This document shows, piece by piece, positions 1 to 12,800 of a stretch of 64,000 nt of DNA (its first letter is position 1; every line of letters begins with the position of its first letter). Position numbers and translations under genes: made by a program. The notes below the pieces were generated by a model, which saw only the letters and a list, made by a program, of their open reading frames with translations, was not told where the DNA came from and did not search any database. The DNA is from Pelargonium tetragonum (taxonomy: Eukaryota > Streptophyta > Magnoliopsida > Geraniales > Geraniaceae). The stretch spans positions 42,433 to 106,432 of the forward strand of contig JAYMTL010000061.1 of the NCBI GenBank assembly GCA_036897445.1. The letters are read 5' to 3'.

Positions 1-757
1 AAAATGTCATACCAAAGTGTTAAAACCCGAAATGCCTCGAGCGTACCCCATTCATAACTCTCGATTTAGCGCATAACATAAATTATTAATATTTTGGACA
101 TATTATTAGCATTCCTATAGGGTATTAAAAGACACTTAAATGAAATACCTAACTTGACTTGGAAGTAATAGCTAGAAAGAAAAACCCATAACTCAATCCT
201 TTTTGTTTCAAACTCTTCTCTGTACTTTTTTTGCCCTCTATTGTTAGTTTTACAACAACCTCCTTTTGCTTTTGATAATCCAGCCTAGAAAGATACATCT
301 GCCCACGTCAAGAGTAGGATTCGAACCTTTAGAATCTCCATAAACAGGTATACCTTTTAGTTAAAAGCCTTTAAATCACAAGCATAATTTAGATTCTATA
401 ACGCTTAAAGGCACCCTTAATCTTATATATTAAGAACCAAATCTATCCTTATTTTACTTTTATATGTTCCAAAGACTTCGCGCTAAAAAGGGGAACTGCT
501 TTACGAATTTCCGGTCTTAAAAGTGTCCCAATTGAATATCCTTTTTATTAGGCTATGAGGAACTCCTTTTTTCAAAGCGGACTCATATAAACTTTTTTCA
601 ACCCCTAAGTTAGTGTAAGAAAATAAGTCACAAAGATTAGAATTTCATTTAGTAGAAGAATCTTAAACCTAAACTCGAAAGTGGGGAAAATGCTTTAAGT
701 GCAGTAGGTGTTTTTCTAGGAAATTCTTGTAGGAGCCTCGGCAACTCTTACAGAACG
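1..757. other. No gene seen; one tRNA B-box-like site inside
   Basis: This is mixed AT-rich sequence with stops in all frames. The only recognisable element is a perfect tRNA B-box match on the minus strand at 317-327, listed separately. I see no promoter, coding trace or long repeat. Confidence 0.5.
317..327 (-). promoter_or_regulatory. tRNA B-box / T-arm-like motif
   Basis: The minus strand reads GGTTCGAATCC, a perfect match to the Pol III internal B box and tRNA T loop. A short stem-loop that could be an anticodon arm lies upstream on the minus strand (about 350-365), but the T stem is only partly paired and no D arm or acceptor stem is visible. It is best read as debris of a tRNA or a tRNA-derived SINE. 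Confidence 0.25.
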
Positions 758-764
758 AAAAAAA
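758..764 (-). terminator. Pol III T-run terminator
   Basis: Seven A residues on the plus strand give seven T residues on the minus strand, starting two bases beyond the end of the tRNA-like acceptor 3' strand. RNA polymerase III terminates at runs of four or more T, and this is where a nuclear tRNA gene would have its terminator. Confidence 0.4.
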
Positions 765-813
765 GCCCCTACTGTAGGGTTTGAACCTACGGCATCCAAG
801 TTTCAGAGACTTG
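765..813 (-). pseudogene. tRNA-Gln(CTG)-like remnant
   Basis: The minus strand shows a perfect five-pair anticodon stem (CAAGT with ACTTG; plus-strand 809-813 and 797-801) around the loop CTCTGAA. T33 and a purine at position 37 are present, and the anticodon would be CTG, reading Gln CAG. A six-base variable region follows, then a perfect five-pair T stem (GTAGG with CCTAC) with loop TTCAAAC and the B box GGTTCAAACCC at 777-787. A candidate acceptor 3' strand and a T7 run (758-764) end it. The 5' half fails: no D stem pairs, and the best 5' acceptor candidate sits about 20 bases too far away. It could be a degenerate tRNA gene, a 3' tRNA half, or a gene with an insertion in the D arm. Confidence 0.4.
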
Positions 814-3626
814 TGACTTACCTTTTCTAAGGTGCTGCTCACAGCAAAAAGCGTAGTAGACAATACATATTCTTGATAAAAACTCTTATAATAGGAGCTT
901 CTACCCCAATGGAAAAGAAAAGCGGAGCGCCTTAGACACCGAGTACAAATTTCTTTAGATAACAAGTTAAACTGGGTTAGGATTTTTAAGATTATAAGGT
1001 TTTCGTTATCCTTTTTGATTTTGAATAAAAAATACGGAATTATAACCTACTAGGGAGTTCGTTTCCAAATGTCACTGCGAAACTAAAACTATTAAATTTT
1101 TAAAGGACTTCGTTTTCTTTATCTCGGGGTACAGATATTAAAAAGGCGGGGCAGTACTAGTAGTTTATTGGTCTTAGATTTTTGTAAAACCCGTTTTTAT
1201 TTTTCAAGTAGGACTTCCGCATTATCTTACAATCTCTTCCTCCCCGCCGGGGCCTGCTCTTTTGATGCTAGGACTCCTGTTTAAGTTACAATCCAAATTC
1301 TAATTTAGAGGAGTCCTAGAGACTCGTGTAGTAATTCTGTTTATTTAATGCTTTATAAAGGTTCCTACCGAAGCTATACTTTGATTAAGAAAAGAAAAAG
1401 CACTCAACTAAGATTGTTTATCCGCTAAATTGACTTCTACTATCTTAGCTACTACACCCAAAAATTGTAAAAACCTCGGCAAATTCTTCATAAAACAGTT
1501 ATGAAACTTTTGATAAAGCTCTAAAAGGGGTTTCTAATTTCTTGTATTTTTATTCCTAACTACTAGATCCCTGCGGTTTACTAATAAGGGCACCTAAATA
1601 CGTGGACCATCTCCTGAATTAGAATCCTTACTTGTGTACATTTCCTTTAAAAACAGGTCCCTCACGTTTTTTCCACAACGTTTACCACGAGTTTTTGCTT
1701 TCGTACGAGGGGGTTATACACCGGGTTTCCCTTACAAAGCTGCTTTTACATTCCTGTATAGAGAAATGAAATGCTTCTACTTCTAAAAGAAGGCACTAAA
1801 GTTAAAGAGCTATCTTTGTACTCTAGATTTTCGCCTTTCTTCAAAAAATAGGATAGCCAGAAGCTTTTCTAGACTACAATACTACAAAAAAGTAACTGCC
1901 TATAAATAGAGTAGGGGATCCATACACTTTTTTTTTGCAACGCTAAGAGCTTGCCGGGAGTCCCTATTATATAATGATAGAGAATTCCTAACTTCATTTT
2001 ATTTAAATTTCCGGGACTTTGTGAGGTATTTGACTAATTAAGTATATTCACTCATAATAGGAAACTCATATTCTGTAATTCGGGATTTTCTAGATGCTTA
2101 AACCAGTGGCAAAAGAACACAGGCGCACTCCTCTAGTTAATTGCGTTACAGATATACACAATTTTGGCATGAAATCCCTATTTTCGTCTAAGTTCTCTAC
2201 AAGTTAAATCTCGAGCCCAGCTTTTTCTCTCCAATAAAACCTTTTTTTATAATAGGATTCCGAGCGCAAGGAATTAGAAGGAATTAGTAAGATAATTAGG
2301 TATCCTATTTATTAGGCAAATTTACTAGCAAGAATGCCTATCTTGGTATTGTAAAAAAGGAAAATTATCCGATCTAAATAGGCAAAAGGAGTTCCCAGAA
2401 GTTTTCCAGAGTTTACTCAAGAACCCTTTTGAGCCTTTTCAGGTTAAGCTAAGCCTATCTATTCCATTTTACCAAAAGACTTAGATTCCTTTTCTTTTTG
2501 GTGTATTCCTGTGCCGAGCCCCAAAGAAACTAAAGTATATAGAACTTATAGGTTTTTTTATTTCTTCTAAATTCTATAAATAGGTGTTGTACTCATCACA
2601 AGAATCCCTTTAAATTTCTTTTTTGTAAGAACCAGTTACCTGTTATAGTTTTTAAGGAAAAAAAGTAAAGAGTTGCTCTTATGCTTCCAGTTTTACCAAT
2701 TCCAGATAGTAAGAAAGATTTTAGGGATTAAAAATAGCTAAAGCTAGAGTAAGAAGTTTTAGGTAAAGACAAGTATAGAACAGAAGAATAGGTTACACTA
2801 TACACTTGGTTCTGTATTACTTGTTAAAGTTATCTGTTAATAGGGTTTACCTTGGTTTAAGTTAAGTAAGAAAGAGGTAATTCCTTGTTGTTTAAACTAC
2901 CCTCTTATTTATTGGTTGAATTTCCTTAGTTAATAAATAGTATTTTAATTCGATTACCTTAGTAATGGGTATTTCCTTAAAATAATTCTTTTGGACTTGA
3001 GTGAGAAAGAGGAAGATATATAGAGTTGACTTTTATTAAAAATTTTTTCATTAGATTGCCTAAATAAACTGTACCCTACTTGACAGTGTTGATCATTAAA
3101 AAAAATTTAGCAGCTAGACCAGGTTGTCTACCCCTCTAAGGATCCCCTTAGTATAGCAATAAACAAATACGAATAAGTTAACTACATAACCATAAGTTAG
3201 AAATACTTAATAAAAAGCCAGGTATTCTCAAAGGTAAGGAGAATATCTTTTATCTGAATCACTTCTTCTATGATAAAGTAAACTTTGTATAGCGTGACTA
3301 TGAAATAGATAAAGTGAGAGGATTTTCTATATAACCCTTAAGAAGTACTCCTAGAAAGTTTCCTTTTTATATAGACAGGTGGTGGTCCGTTAAAGTAAAA
3401 GTCTCATTTGGACCTACCTCTAGCGCTCTTTATAAACAATATAACAAAGAATTCCTTACGAAAAACAAAAAGGGTTTTTCTTACTACAATACTCCTTATA
3501 TTATACCGTTATTTTGCATTCTATATCTGAGTTTAGGACTTTTTTCGAGTCTAGATCTAGTAATCAAATAGGAAGCTTTACTGTTATTATCTTCTTTTCA
3601 ACAATCAGTCAAGCATTAAGACAGAT
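814..3626. other. No gene seen
   Basis: RIP-like AT-rich sequence with stops in every frame. I recognise no coding, RNA or structured repeat element here apart from scattered GG-N2-CC palindromes such as GGATCC at about 1916. Confidence 0.5.
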
Positions 3627-3646
3627 TATAGGGGACCACCCCTATA
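3627..3646. repeat. Perfect 8-bp hairpin
   Basis: TATAGGGG and its exact complement CCCCTATA flank a four-base ACCA loop. No T-run follows on either side, so a terminator role is not indicated. It is the cleanest short inverted repeat I noticed. Four GC pairs surviving in AT-rich DNA are notable, though CpC/GpG steps are also the ones RIP tends to spare. Confidence 0.5.
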
Positions 3647-3790
3647 AAAAGAGTCTAGATTCTCATTAATCATTAAGTTTAAGTAAAAATGGCACTAAAG
3701 GCAACAAAGTTGTAGTTGTTCAGTTTATTTATTCTAGAATTAGCTAAAGGTTTCACTTGAAGAACCAAAGTAAGCGCGCATTTATATTGA

Positions 3791-3863
3791 TAGGTTAAGT
3801 TAGATAACCAGGGTTTTTGATTCGGCAACCCAGAATCAAGGGGACAAGCGCAGGTTCAAATCC
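3791..3863 (+). pseudogene. tRNA-like remnant with A and B boxes
   Basis: A degenerate A box (TAGGTTAAGTTAG, 3791-3803) is followed by a perfect B box (GGTTCAAATCC, 3853-3863). Between them, GTTTTTGATTCGG resembles a Gln(TTG) anticodon arm. About 20 bases (roughly 3829-3848) appear to separate that arm from the T arm compared with a normal tRNA. The T stem is imperfect and no acceptor stem pairs. I read it as tRNA or tRNA-SINE debris; the isotype is uncertain. Confidence 0.25.
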
Positions 3864-6800
3864 AGTTACTCATAGAATATACAATATCTCTTAAGCCAAA
3901 ATCTCTTTCCGTACTAAACTAATTGATAGAGCCAGAAAAGGAAAACTCCATGCAAACAAAGAAACTTAAAAGCGGAATTTCAGTAGTTTATAGCTTTTTT
4001 AAGCATCTCCTTTCCTTGTGAAAAGTTACGTAACAGGAAAGCTTTTATCTACAATTAATTTAAATAAAGGTGGCTTTACATTTTAATGGTCGCAATTTTC
4101 TTATATAAGCTGCCAGCACAAGAGGCTTTTTTTGTTAGAAATTCGTTGGGACTGGACATAATACCTAGTACTAAGCAGCCTGGATAATAAAAAACGGAAG
4201 GTGTCAATTCTAATTTTACCTTTTAACGAAAACGGGTAAACTTTAAATCAATTAAGATTAAAGCCACAGGTTCAAATCAAGCCCTCTAGGTTGTAACAGA
4301 CTCATAAAGGTCCCACTCTACTTATAGAGAGTACTGCCCTAAAATTCTTGCACTAGCCTCGCCTTTAAGAAGAGGAAATGAAAACTTCGCTCTCTTTTTT
4401 GGATACCCCGGAATTGTGACTTACAACAAAAGACTCAAATTTTCGCGACACTTTTGGGTCTGGGAAGTTACCTTAGACTCTATCCATTTTACCATCACCT
4501 TGTATTAAGTTAAGTGTCCTTTAGATATTTTTATCTATATATCCTCGTATACTTGTTACTCCTATGGAATATTTCATTGCCTTTTTATTTTACAGGCTGG
4601 ATTTGTATGAACCTAAGTAAAGTAAAATTCAGATCCGGGTTTGATAAAAGAAGGCTAAAGTTTTTAAGTTAGTCATGTGCGGAAATCCATTTAACTTAGT
4701 TAGAGGAACTTAAGTAGATATTAAACATTTTTAAAGGGAAAGCTATAGCCAAAAAGCGGTAAGTTTTTCAAGGAATATACAGCAGAGAAAAAAGTTTTAG
4801 GAATTTAAAGTTGGGGCTCTTTCTTTCTAGTACTATGTTCCACTCTCTCAGGGGGTTGCTGGTATAACCCAGGTTCCCTTAAGTCTAACGTTACCGGAAT
4901 CCTTGCTATATTTTATTTATACCCTTTCGGGAATATGAAAAGTTACGCCTCGCCTGTTTAAGATTTTCTTAGAGAAGCACTTGTAAAGAAGTATAGTTCT
5001 TGTTCTGCCTAAAACGCCGTATCTGCGCTAGCTAGGTATTTCGCCCTTATATTTATGCATAAGATTAGCAAAGGTTAGTAGATATAGCAATAGACGATTA
5101 GGATCCAACCTAAAGGGAGTACTCTAAAAAGATAAAATAAATTCGTGTTTTGAAAAATATACATATATAATAAAAGGGTATAAGGGAGTAACCCGTTCGG
5201 AACATTACAATATAAATAAAGTACACCTGTAAAGTAAATAGCGCAGCTCTTTGTAGCCTTATTTTGGAAGAGTGCTTGTACCCAACAGGCTTGAGACCTT
5301 AAGACCTCTGGATCTTAAGTAGAGACTGTGTTTTAGTTAATAGTATATATTACAAGGTAACTCCAGGAAATTCTACTGACGGGGCCCTTTATTTATATAA
5401 TCTGAACTCATATATATATAACAAAAATTCCTAGAAAAAAGGAACAAAGTTGAAAGAAAAAAAAGGATCCCAAATCAAATGATAATGTAGGAGGGGCAAA
5501 GCAAGGTAGCAATGTTATAAAGAGCTAAAAAAAGCTCCGGGGCTCCGTAAAAGAAATTCTATAAAAACTCCTAGGAGTTCTCTTTCTTTTTTGTTAAATA
5601 CTGGGTTTTCTCGGCATTAAGCAGTTACTGGTTTTGATTTTTGTGTTCGTTTGGTTGTATTCCATTACTTTTTAGGAGACTTGGCCAGAGTGGGCCTTAC
5701 TCTACTTATCTTACTTCACTGTGCATCAAGAAACTGTACCTCACTATCAAAGCTTCCAAAACTCCTGGCTAGCAAAGGACTGATTAACAAATGTGTCCAT
5801 TAGAAGGTTTAGGAATTCTTTATTTGCCGGCATTACAGATAGACAGGAGAAAGTTATAAGGAGATACCTGTCTAATGGGAACATAGAGATACTTAACTGT
5901 ATTAGAACAAAATATAATAAATAGATAACTAGTATAGCATTCTTCGTAGATATAGTTATAATAGTAATTTGTAATTGTTATAGATTCTTTCGAAGAATCC
6001 CCTTATTGTCCAGAATGCTCTTATTTATCTGGCGTTTAGGTACTCTCTGTATGTAAGTTGTTTAACCGATTTCTTATACTATTTCATTTGATTTATATAT
6101 CTATCTTCTTCTGAAACTTCCCTTACTGAAACAACAATATAATTCCTATCTCCAGTTAATGCTTATAAAAAAGACCCGGTAACATAAACCAAGAAAAGAC
6201 TCTTTAAAACTTCTAACCCTTTCTCGAAATTACTAAAACCTAAATAAACTCAAACCAAAAGGAAACTGGAAATATCTCTCCCGTAGATAAGCTCTAAAAG
6301 GAAACATTTCTGCTCTTGACTGAGAAGCCCTCGCGATCCGTAGTTTCTATTCCCTCGTTATTACTAAGCGACTACGAAAGCTTACTCATGTTAACAAGGG
6401 ACTAGGGAAGGAAGAGCTAATCCGTTTTAAGAAAGATAATTTACAGACCGCTCTAAAACAAGACAAGCTTGCCTTTTTTAAATTGACTTGACTTCATCCC
6501 TATCACCAGTCTTAGCCTTAAACCACTTATCTAAAATGGCAAACAAAGCTACAGGCACTTAATTGAAAGCTAATAAATTCAGGAATAAAAAGTACTATAT
6601 AGAGCCCTTATCAGTAAAAAACTCTCAACTGAAGTGACTCTCTAATATAGCTACAGAATAGAATGACATTTATTGCCAGTTTAGCACCTCATATTTCACT
6701 CATTTTACGTGAGATTTCCTATACTTAATTTGTTGGCCTATTAGATAGAGAAAGCCCAGAAACCTTTACTTTGTTCAGCAATTTGCTCAATTTGATCGAG

Positions 6801-9800
6801 GAGCCTCCCCTTTTTAATAGAAAAAAAGGATAACTGGGGAGGTCTCTTACAGAAAAAAACTATCTGTTAATGAGCTTTCCAGGAGAGAATTAACTTACTT
6901 CGCTAGGAGGTACTACAAATAACAAGAAAACTTTTTAATAAATTCCTCTAGTTCATTTGTGCTTATCGTTTTGGAGGTGCTAAAGAAATATGTAAGTTGT
7001 TTTTGTGTTCCTTTTTATAGGTTTTTGCGTATTACAGATTTAATAAAAAATGAAAGTCTAAATGTTTGAGTTAGAATATTTTTTACAGATCTGGGAATTC
7101 TAGTAAGACCGAAGCTACAAGTACAGCTATTATAAAAGGATAGGTCTAGGTAGTTTTATTCTCTTCCTTAGCCGGTTTAATCTTTTTTCAGTTCCGGATT
7201 ATTCCAGGTTTCTGATTCCCAACAGTAAATAGTAAAAAATTCTTGGGAGTTTTTTCAAGGGATTCTTAGGAGGATAGTAGCTTCTTCTCGGTTACTAAAA
7301 AAAAGTAAATGCAGTACAGTAATTCGAAAAACGGGGGAGTCTCTAATCTCTAACTAGTAAAAGGGCAGAATTCTATTTCAAAAGTGCTTTGACCTTGTTT
7401 CCAAAGTTTCCCGTTCCTGATAAGATATGTTGCGGAATAAAAAAACTTAAAAGCTAGAGTAATGCATTTGCAGTCCAGTAAAGAAGTAGAGTGAAAGGTT
7501 TAAGGTGGCTTTTGTGTTCTCTTTTTGTTACCAATTTCCAGATAGGGCAGGAGTCTAAATAAGTAAGGCTAAATCAAATTCCTGTTGGTGTTGTTTCCCA
7601 GTTTTCTGGTAGTTTGGGGTCTAGGGCTTATAAAAAAAAGTAAATGGAGTATAAAGTTAAATTTGAAGTCTGTTATTTGTACTTTGGTTAAAGAGATTAG
7701 AGGTATGAAGATTCTGAAGTTGGTGTATATAATGTATTTAGATATATTCATTAAAAACCTTACCCCTTCCTCCCTTCGCTCAAGAAATTTTACTGCTTAC
7801 AAGGTCTACTGAAGATTTTTTTATAACCTCGTTATAAAAGATATTAAGTCCGGGGGAATCCTATTCCCTTAAAGTATCTGGTTTTATTACCAAAGAATAA
7901 ACTTAGTCCGTTAAGGAGTCTCCGTTAAGTTCTTTGCCACGAATGAACGTGTGAAAAGCTTGTCTGACGAGCTCCGTAAAAGTATATAACTCGGCGTTTC
8001 TATACCAATTATAAGGTATAAGTAAAGCGGATCCTTCATTATTGCTCGGTTTTAAGGCCTCTCTTTATCTTTCAAAAGGGGTTTCTCCAGCTCTCTACAA
8101 TTATATATTTATCACACTCTGGATTTAACTACTTAAATTCCCTCATAAAAAAGCAAGGACCCAAACTCGTATACCCGTGCAGTAATTCCTAATGTAAAAA
8201 AAATCCCCTAGAATTACACCTTATAAGACAGCTGCTAAAGATTAAAATGAACCCTTTTAGTATCTATTTCCTATTTTAATCTGGAACTGGAAACCAAAAA
8301 GGAAGATCTTTAAAATTATACTCGTGTGCGCGAGGGAATGCTTTTTGGAATACCTATCCTCAATACTTAAAAGATCCTATTTATTAAAGTCTTACTCTTT
8401 TATTTTATAGTTCTTTTGTTGAAAGGTATATTGGCTTAGTAGTTATCATTATCTAGAGGATTAAGCTTTAGTAGTCTAGGGGATAGTTATTGTTCACGAC
8501 TTTAGGGGCACCTGAGAAAGGGAAATGTTAATAGTCTTCGTTTTTGTTAGTTAGTAAAGTAAGATTAGGTTTGGTATTATTAGAATTGGAAAAGTTCCTT
8601 TTCTTAATATTAGTGTTAATAAGACTTTTAGTAGTTTTATTTATTATCCTCAAATTATTATAAAGATAAGCCTTTTTTCTTAGCTTGCCTAAAAGGTTTT
8701 TCCTATTAGAAGCGGAAACCAGATATATGACTCTTTTAAAGTCAAAAGTCCTATAAAATTATTGCTAGTTAAAACCGCAAGTTCGGCTACCTTATTAAAG
8801 GTTTAAAATCTGACTCAAATTACGATTTTTCCCTTGTAAACAAACCTAGACTCCTTATAAAGTTTCTTAATTTTTACAATTCTCAATCAGCTATACTCAA
8901 TTCATTTTAGTAGACTTACTTAACTTCTATAAACTCCCTTTCGAGTTAAGCTAACCTTGAAGAAAAATACCCGATGAAGAGGAAACCTCCCTTTTTGCTC
9001 CGTGAAGAGCTAGCTTTTATATAAATAGGAGGCCCCAGCTGAGTATTAACAAGTTCCCCACAATTCCGGGCTCATAATATGACTTTCTTAATAGGATTTT
9101 TTTAAGTCGAGGATTTATACCTAATATTTCAATTTTGGTTAAATTTTAAGAAAAGTTTAGCATAAGTGTGTCTTTTTTTCTATAACTTTTTGTAAAAGAA
9201 AGGCCCCCTTCAGAAGTTCTAAAGGTAAAAGTCCGAGTTATATAGTAGAGATACAGCACTCGTAGAAATAAAGAGGAAAAGTCTATCTTTATAATATACG
9301 GGAAAGTTTACAACCATAAAAATATTTAAACAACGAGACAGAGTCTCCCTACTTGAGTATCCCTTAGCAGAATATAGCTACTATTAAAGATCCTTTTATA
9401 ATAAAAAGTTCCTATAAAAATGTTGCAGATTTTTAGTTACTTTTTTATTAGTCCTGCTTACTTATTTCTTTTTTATAGGGTTATATGTAGTTTATAAGGT
9501 AAAATTGATATGATATACTCCCTAGTGAGTGCCTCGATATTCGAGTTTTGGAAAATATGTATGAAGTATTGCATCTATAAAAATTTCCGGGTTATAAATA
9601 TAAGACAACAGCCCCTTGTTGATATTTTAGAACTCGTATAACCAAGTGTTGGCCCTTTGACAAAGAATTGTGTATGATACCGAGAAGAGTAACCCGCTTT
9701 TTAGAGACTTTAACAGCTAGCACTTTACCTGGGGAGCTCTCCTTCAAAACGAAACCTATAACATATGACAAAAACCTAAGGAAAAGTCAGGGAACTCCTT

Positions 9801-12800
9801 AAAATTCCCCATTACTGGATAAAGAATACGGAGTTCATCATTAGGTAAAGCCCATAACTCGAGGAGTAAAATGCTTTTAGTTTAGAGTTTTAGAAGGGGG
9901 TTCTATAAGAATTAGTCTTGTAGATTGTCTTCCTGTCAAGGAACTTCTTTAGATGCTTATCTTCCTTTAATAAGTAGTTTTTGTTAAGAAATATCATCCT
10001 GTTTTATCTTTCCCGCCCCCTGGAGACTTACTGGTTAGATTTTACCTATTCCTAACTAAATTACTTATTAATTCTAGTTTGAGACAATAAAGTGAGGTAC
10101 ATCAAAAATATATAAAACCAGAAATCCCCACTTAGTACGAAATTCCTAGGATAACTTGTACTAATTTATAACACTAAGAAAATACAAGAGTTCTAATCGC
10201 ATAAAGCTTCTTTTCGACTTACTTTCTTAATCTTAAAAGCAACCCCCCTCAGAGCTATACCCTTTCTTAACTAGACTCTGTATCATACTTAGATTTCTCT
10301 TAGTCTTTACGATAGCCGCTTTCTTATGAGCCTTAGTCTTTTTATTCCCCTTATTACTAAAACAAAGCTGGGAAACAGCAAGTAGAAACTCCTCCTAGCA
10401 TTTTTCTTTTTTTTTTTTAGCTGAACCGAAAGGACATGTGCCTCCAGATACGAATGTCATTAGGTTTAAATCCTACCAAATCCTGTTTTGACGGTAATAA
10501 TTTAGAACTTTCAGTATTAAAACTCTCAAGCTTAGGTTAACTTAGTTATATTTTTTTATTTAGCTTACAGCAAACTAACCCCGTTAACCGGCCGATTAAA
10601 GCAAATAAGGAACGATATAAGCTAAGCACTAAACCTCAATTTGTACCAACCCTGTGCACAAAAAAAAGAGTCCTCTGGTCTATTCTAGTTCTTATTTTTA
10701 GGTATTAAACATCTTTGTAGATTTCGGATTTAACTAATATATGTATGCTGTTTCCTTCCTTCCAAAAAGAATATCTACCGTGAACATATCATCTTGTTTT
10801 TTCCTAAGTTTCACAAAAACTAACAACTTAAAAATTTTCTTATTAACTAAAGTATAAACAGGATTCTTTCTATATAAGCAATTTCATTATCGCTAAATTT
10901 GAGTATTAGTTTTTAAAAGAAATGAAATAAAGGGGCGCTCTTAGACTAAACAAGCACGTGTCATCCCGGAAGTTCCAGTTTAGTTTAACAAGGAGTCAAT
11001 TAATGTCTTCGGCTTTAGGAGCTAATGTCCTTGTAAGCAGCTAAGGGTATTTTAGACAGAAACGGATTCTATTTCTATTTGTTCGTAAGTGACTTCCTTT
11101 CCTTTAAAAGGGGATTTCCTTAACTTGAGTATCCAGATAGTGAATAATTCTAATCCGCTCTATCTATAAGGATTCCTTTATAAGGTTAAAGAGTTTGAAC
11201 TATAAGAATCTACAGTTTTATGAGTGAATGTACCAACTACTGAGTGCCTAAAAGATAAAGAACATTTTTACTTAAGGGTAGAGCTAGGCAAAACCATGAT
11301 TTTAAGAAAGATGCATGTTTGCCTCAATGAAATGTCCTTACAATTCCGTTAATTTAAGTACTGGATACAATACTCTAGAGAGTTCTAAAAGTCTTAAGAA
11401 TTCTTAGCTTGAGGTAAAGCTGTCCTTTGCTAGCAAGTTACCTCTATCTTATCCGTGTAAAGCACTTTCTTTGTATTCTTTGTTGGTGTTTGGATAGTAA
11501 GATTTTTTTCTTAATGGATATAGGAAAACATGATTCTTATTTTCTGAGATTCATTCCTAACTAGAAATCCGAGATGCTAAGTTAATAGGAGTATACACCT
11601 AAAGTTCTTAGTCTTACTTCTTCTTAGCTCTTAGGTTTCTTGTCATAAGGTTAATCCTTTGCAAGTGTAGCTTTAGAGATTGTTATAGCAGGAAATTGAA
11701 GGTCTTATTTCCTGTTAGTTTGACAGTTAAGGTGTCTAATAGTAGTTGAGATAGAACAGAATACGGAATACATAAATTCTTTGACAGGATATAATAAAGC
11801 TCTGAAGAGTAAGCCTGTTATAGGCAAGAGTTAGGCTTTCGATAAGGGTTTGGGATAACACAAGTAAGGAGTCAGTCCACTTATTATAACTCAAGGGAGT
11901 AGGCATCTGAAACAGGTAAGCTTTGAGCTTTCTATTTTTAAGAAGCTCTAGTAATAATGGATCGTGGGAGCCTTTCCACAGATCAATTCGATTGTAATGA
12001 ACAGGCATCTCTTTTAGTTTTGTTGTAGCAAGGAGAGTAGGATTCCTTTGAGGAGGTGAAAGTCTATTCCTAGGATTTATAGACTAAAATAAAGAGTTTC
12101 GGTAGTTACACAACTTATGAATTGTATTCTTGTGCATACGCCGGAAAAGGATTTTGGTTAGATTCGACTTTTTAATAGATTTTTAATAGATCTTGGTTAA
12201 ACACATGTGTTTTGTTATTATAAAGGTTATTTCAACAAGGGTTTCGCAATCCTTTCTAGTTATTTCTACTTCTAACCCCCTTTTCTTTTTTTTGTTTAAA
12301 TTTTATCTTGTTTTTAATCAAGTGCAGCTTTTTAGGGAACATAGTCTTTATAAGTCAATTTTGACTTACATTATTACACTATGATATAGTAGGCGGCGCT
12401 TGTCTATGATTTACCACCGGATAGTCTTCTATCACAAAGCTTTGGGTTAGGAATTAAATTCCCTTCACTCATTGTTGTTTGGTGCTTTACTAAAGTAAAT
12501 AAAAATAAAAAGGGAGTAACAGTCCTTAAAGATTCATTATCCTACTGCTTTAGAAGACTCTTGAGAGCCTATAAACCTTTTTTTGAGAAGCTAAAGTTAA
12601 TATGGCTTTCTTTTCTCTGAGCTAAATCCTAAGGAGTTTTTATTCTACCCTCTATCACTGTAGTCAGTCTAAAAGGCTTGTCTGGATCTTTTATTACTAA
12701 AAATATACTTATTCATTTCATTACAAGAAGCTCACTTTCCAGGAAAGGACACTAATACAAATATGGAGTCTTAACAAAGAAGGGTCCTCTATAGTAAACT

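Noticed and set aside
669-965. Longest open frame (98 codons, minus)
   Set aside because: It starts at TTG, overlaps the tRNA-Gln-like remnant, has random-looking composition and is within the length expected by chance.
7585-7812. 75-codon hydrophobic frame beginning MVLFPSF, possible small membrane protein
   Set aside because: It is overlapped by an antisense frame, has the Ile/Leu/Lys bias of random AT-rich DNA, and shows no supporting context.
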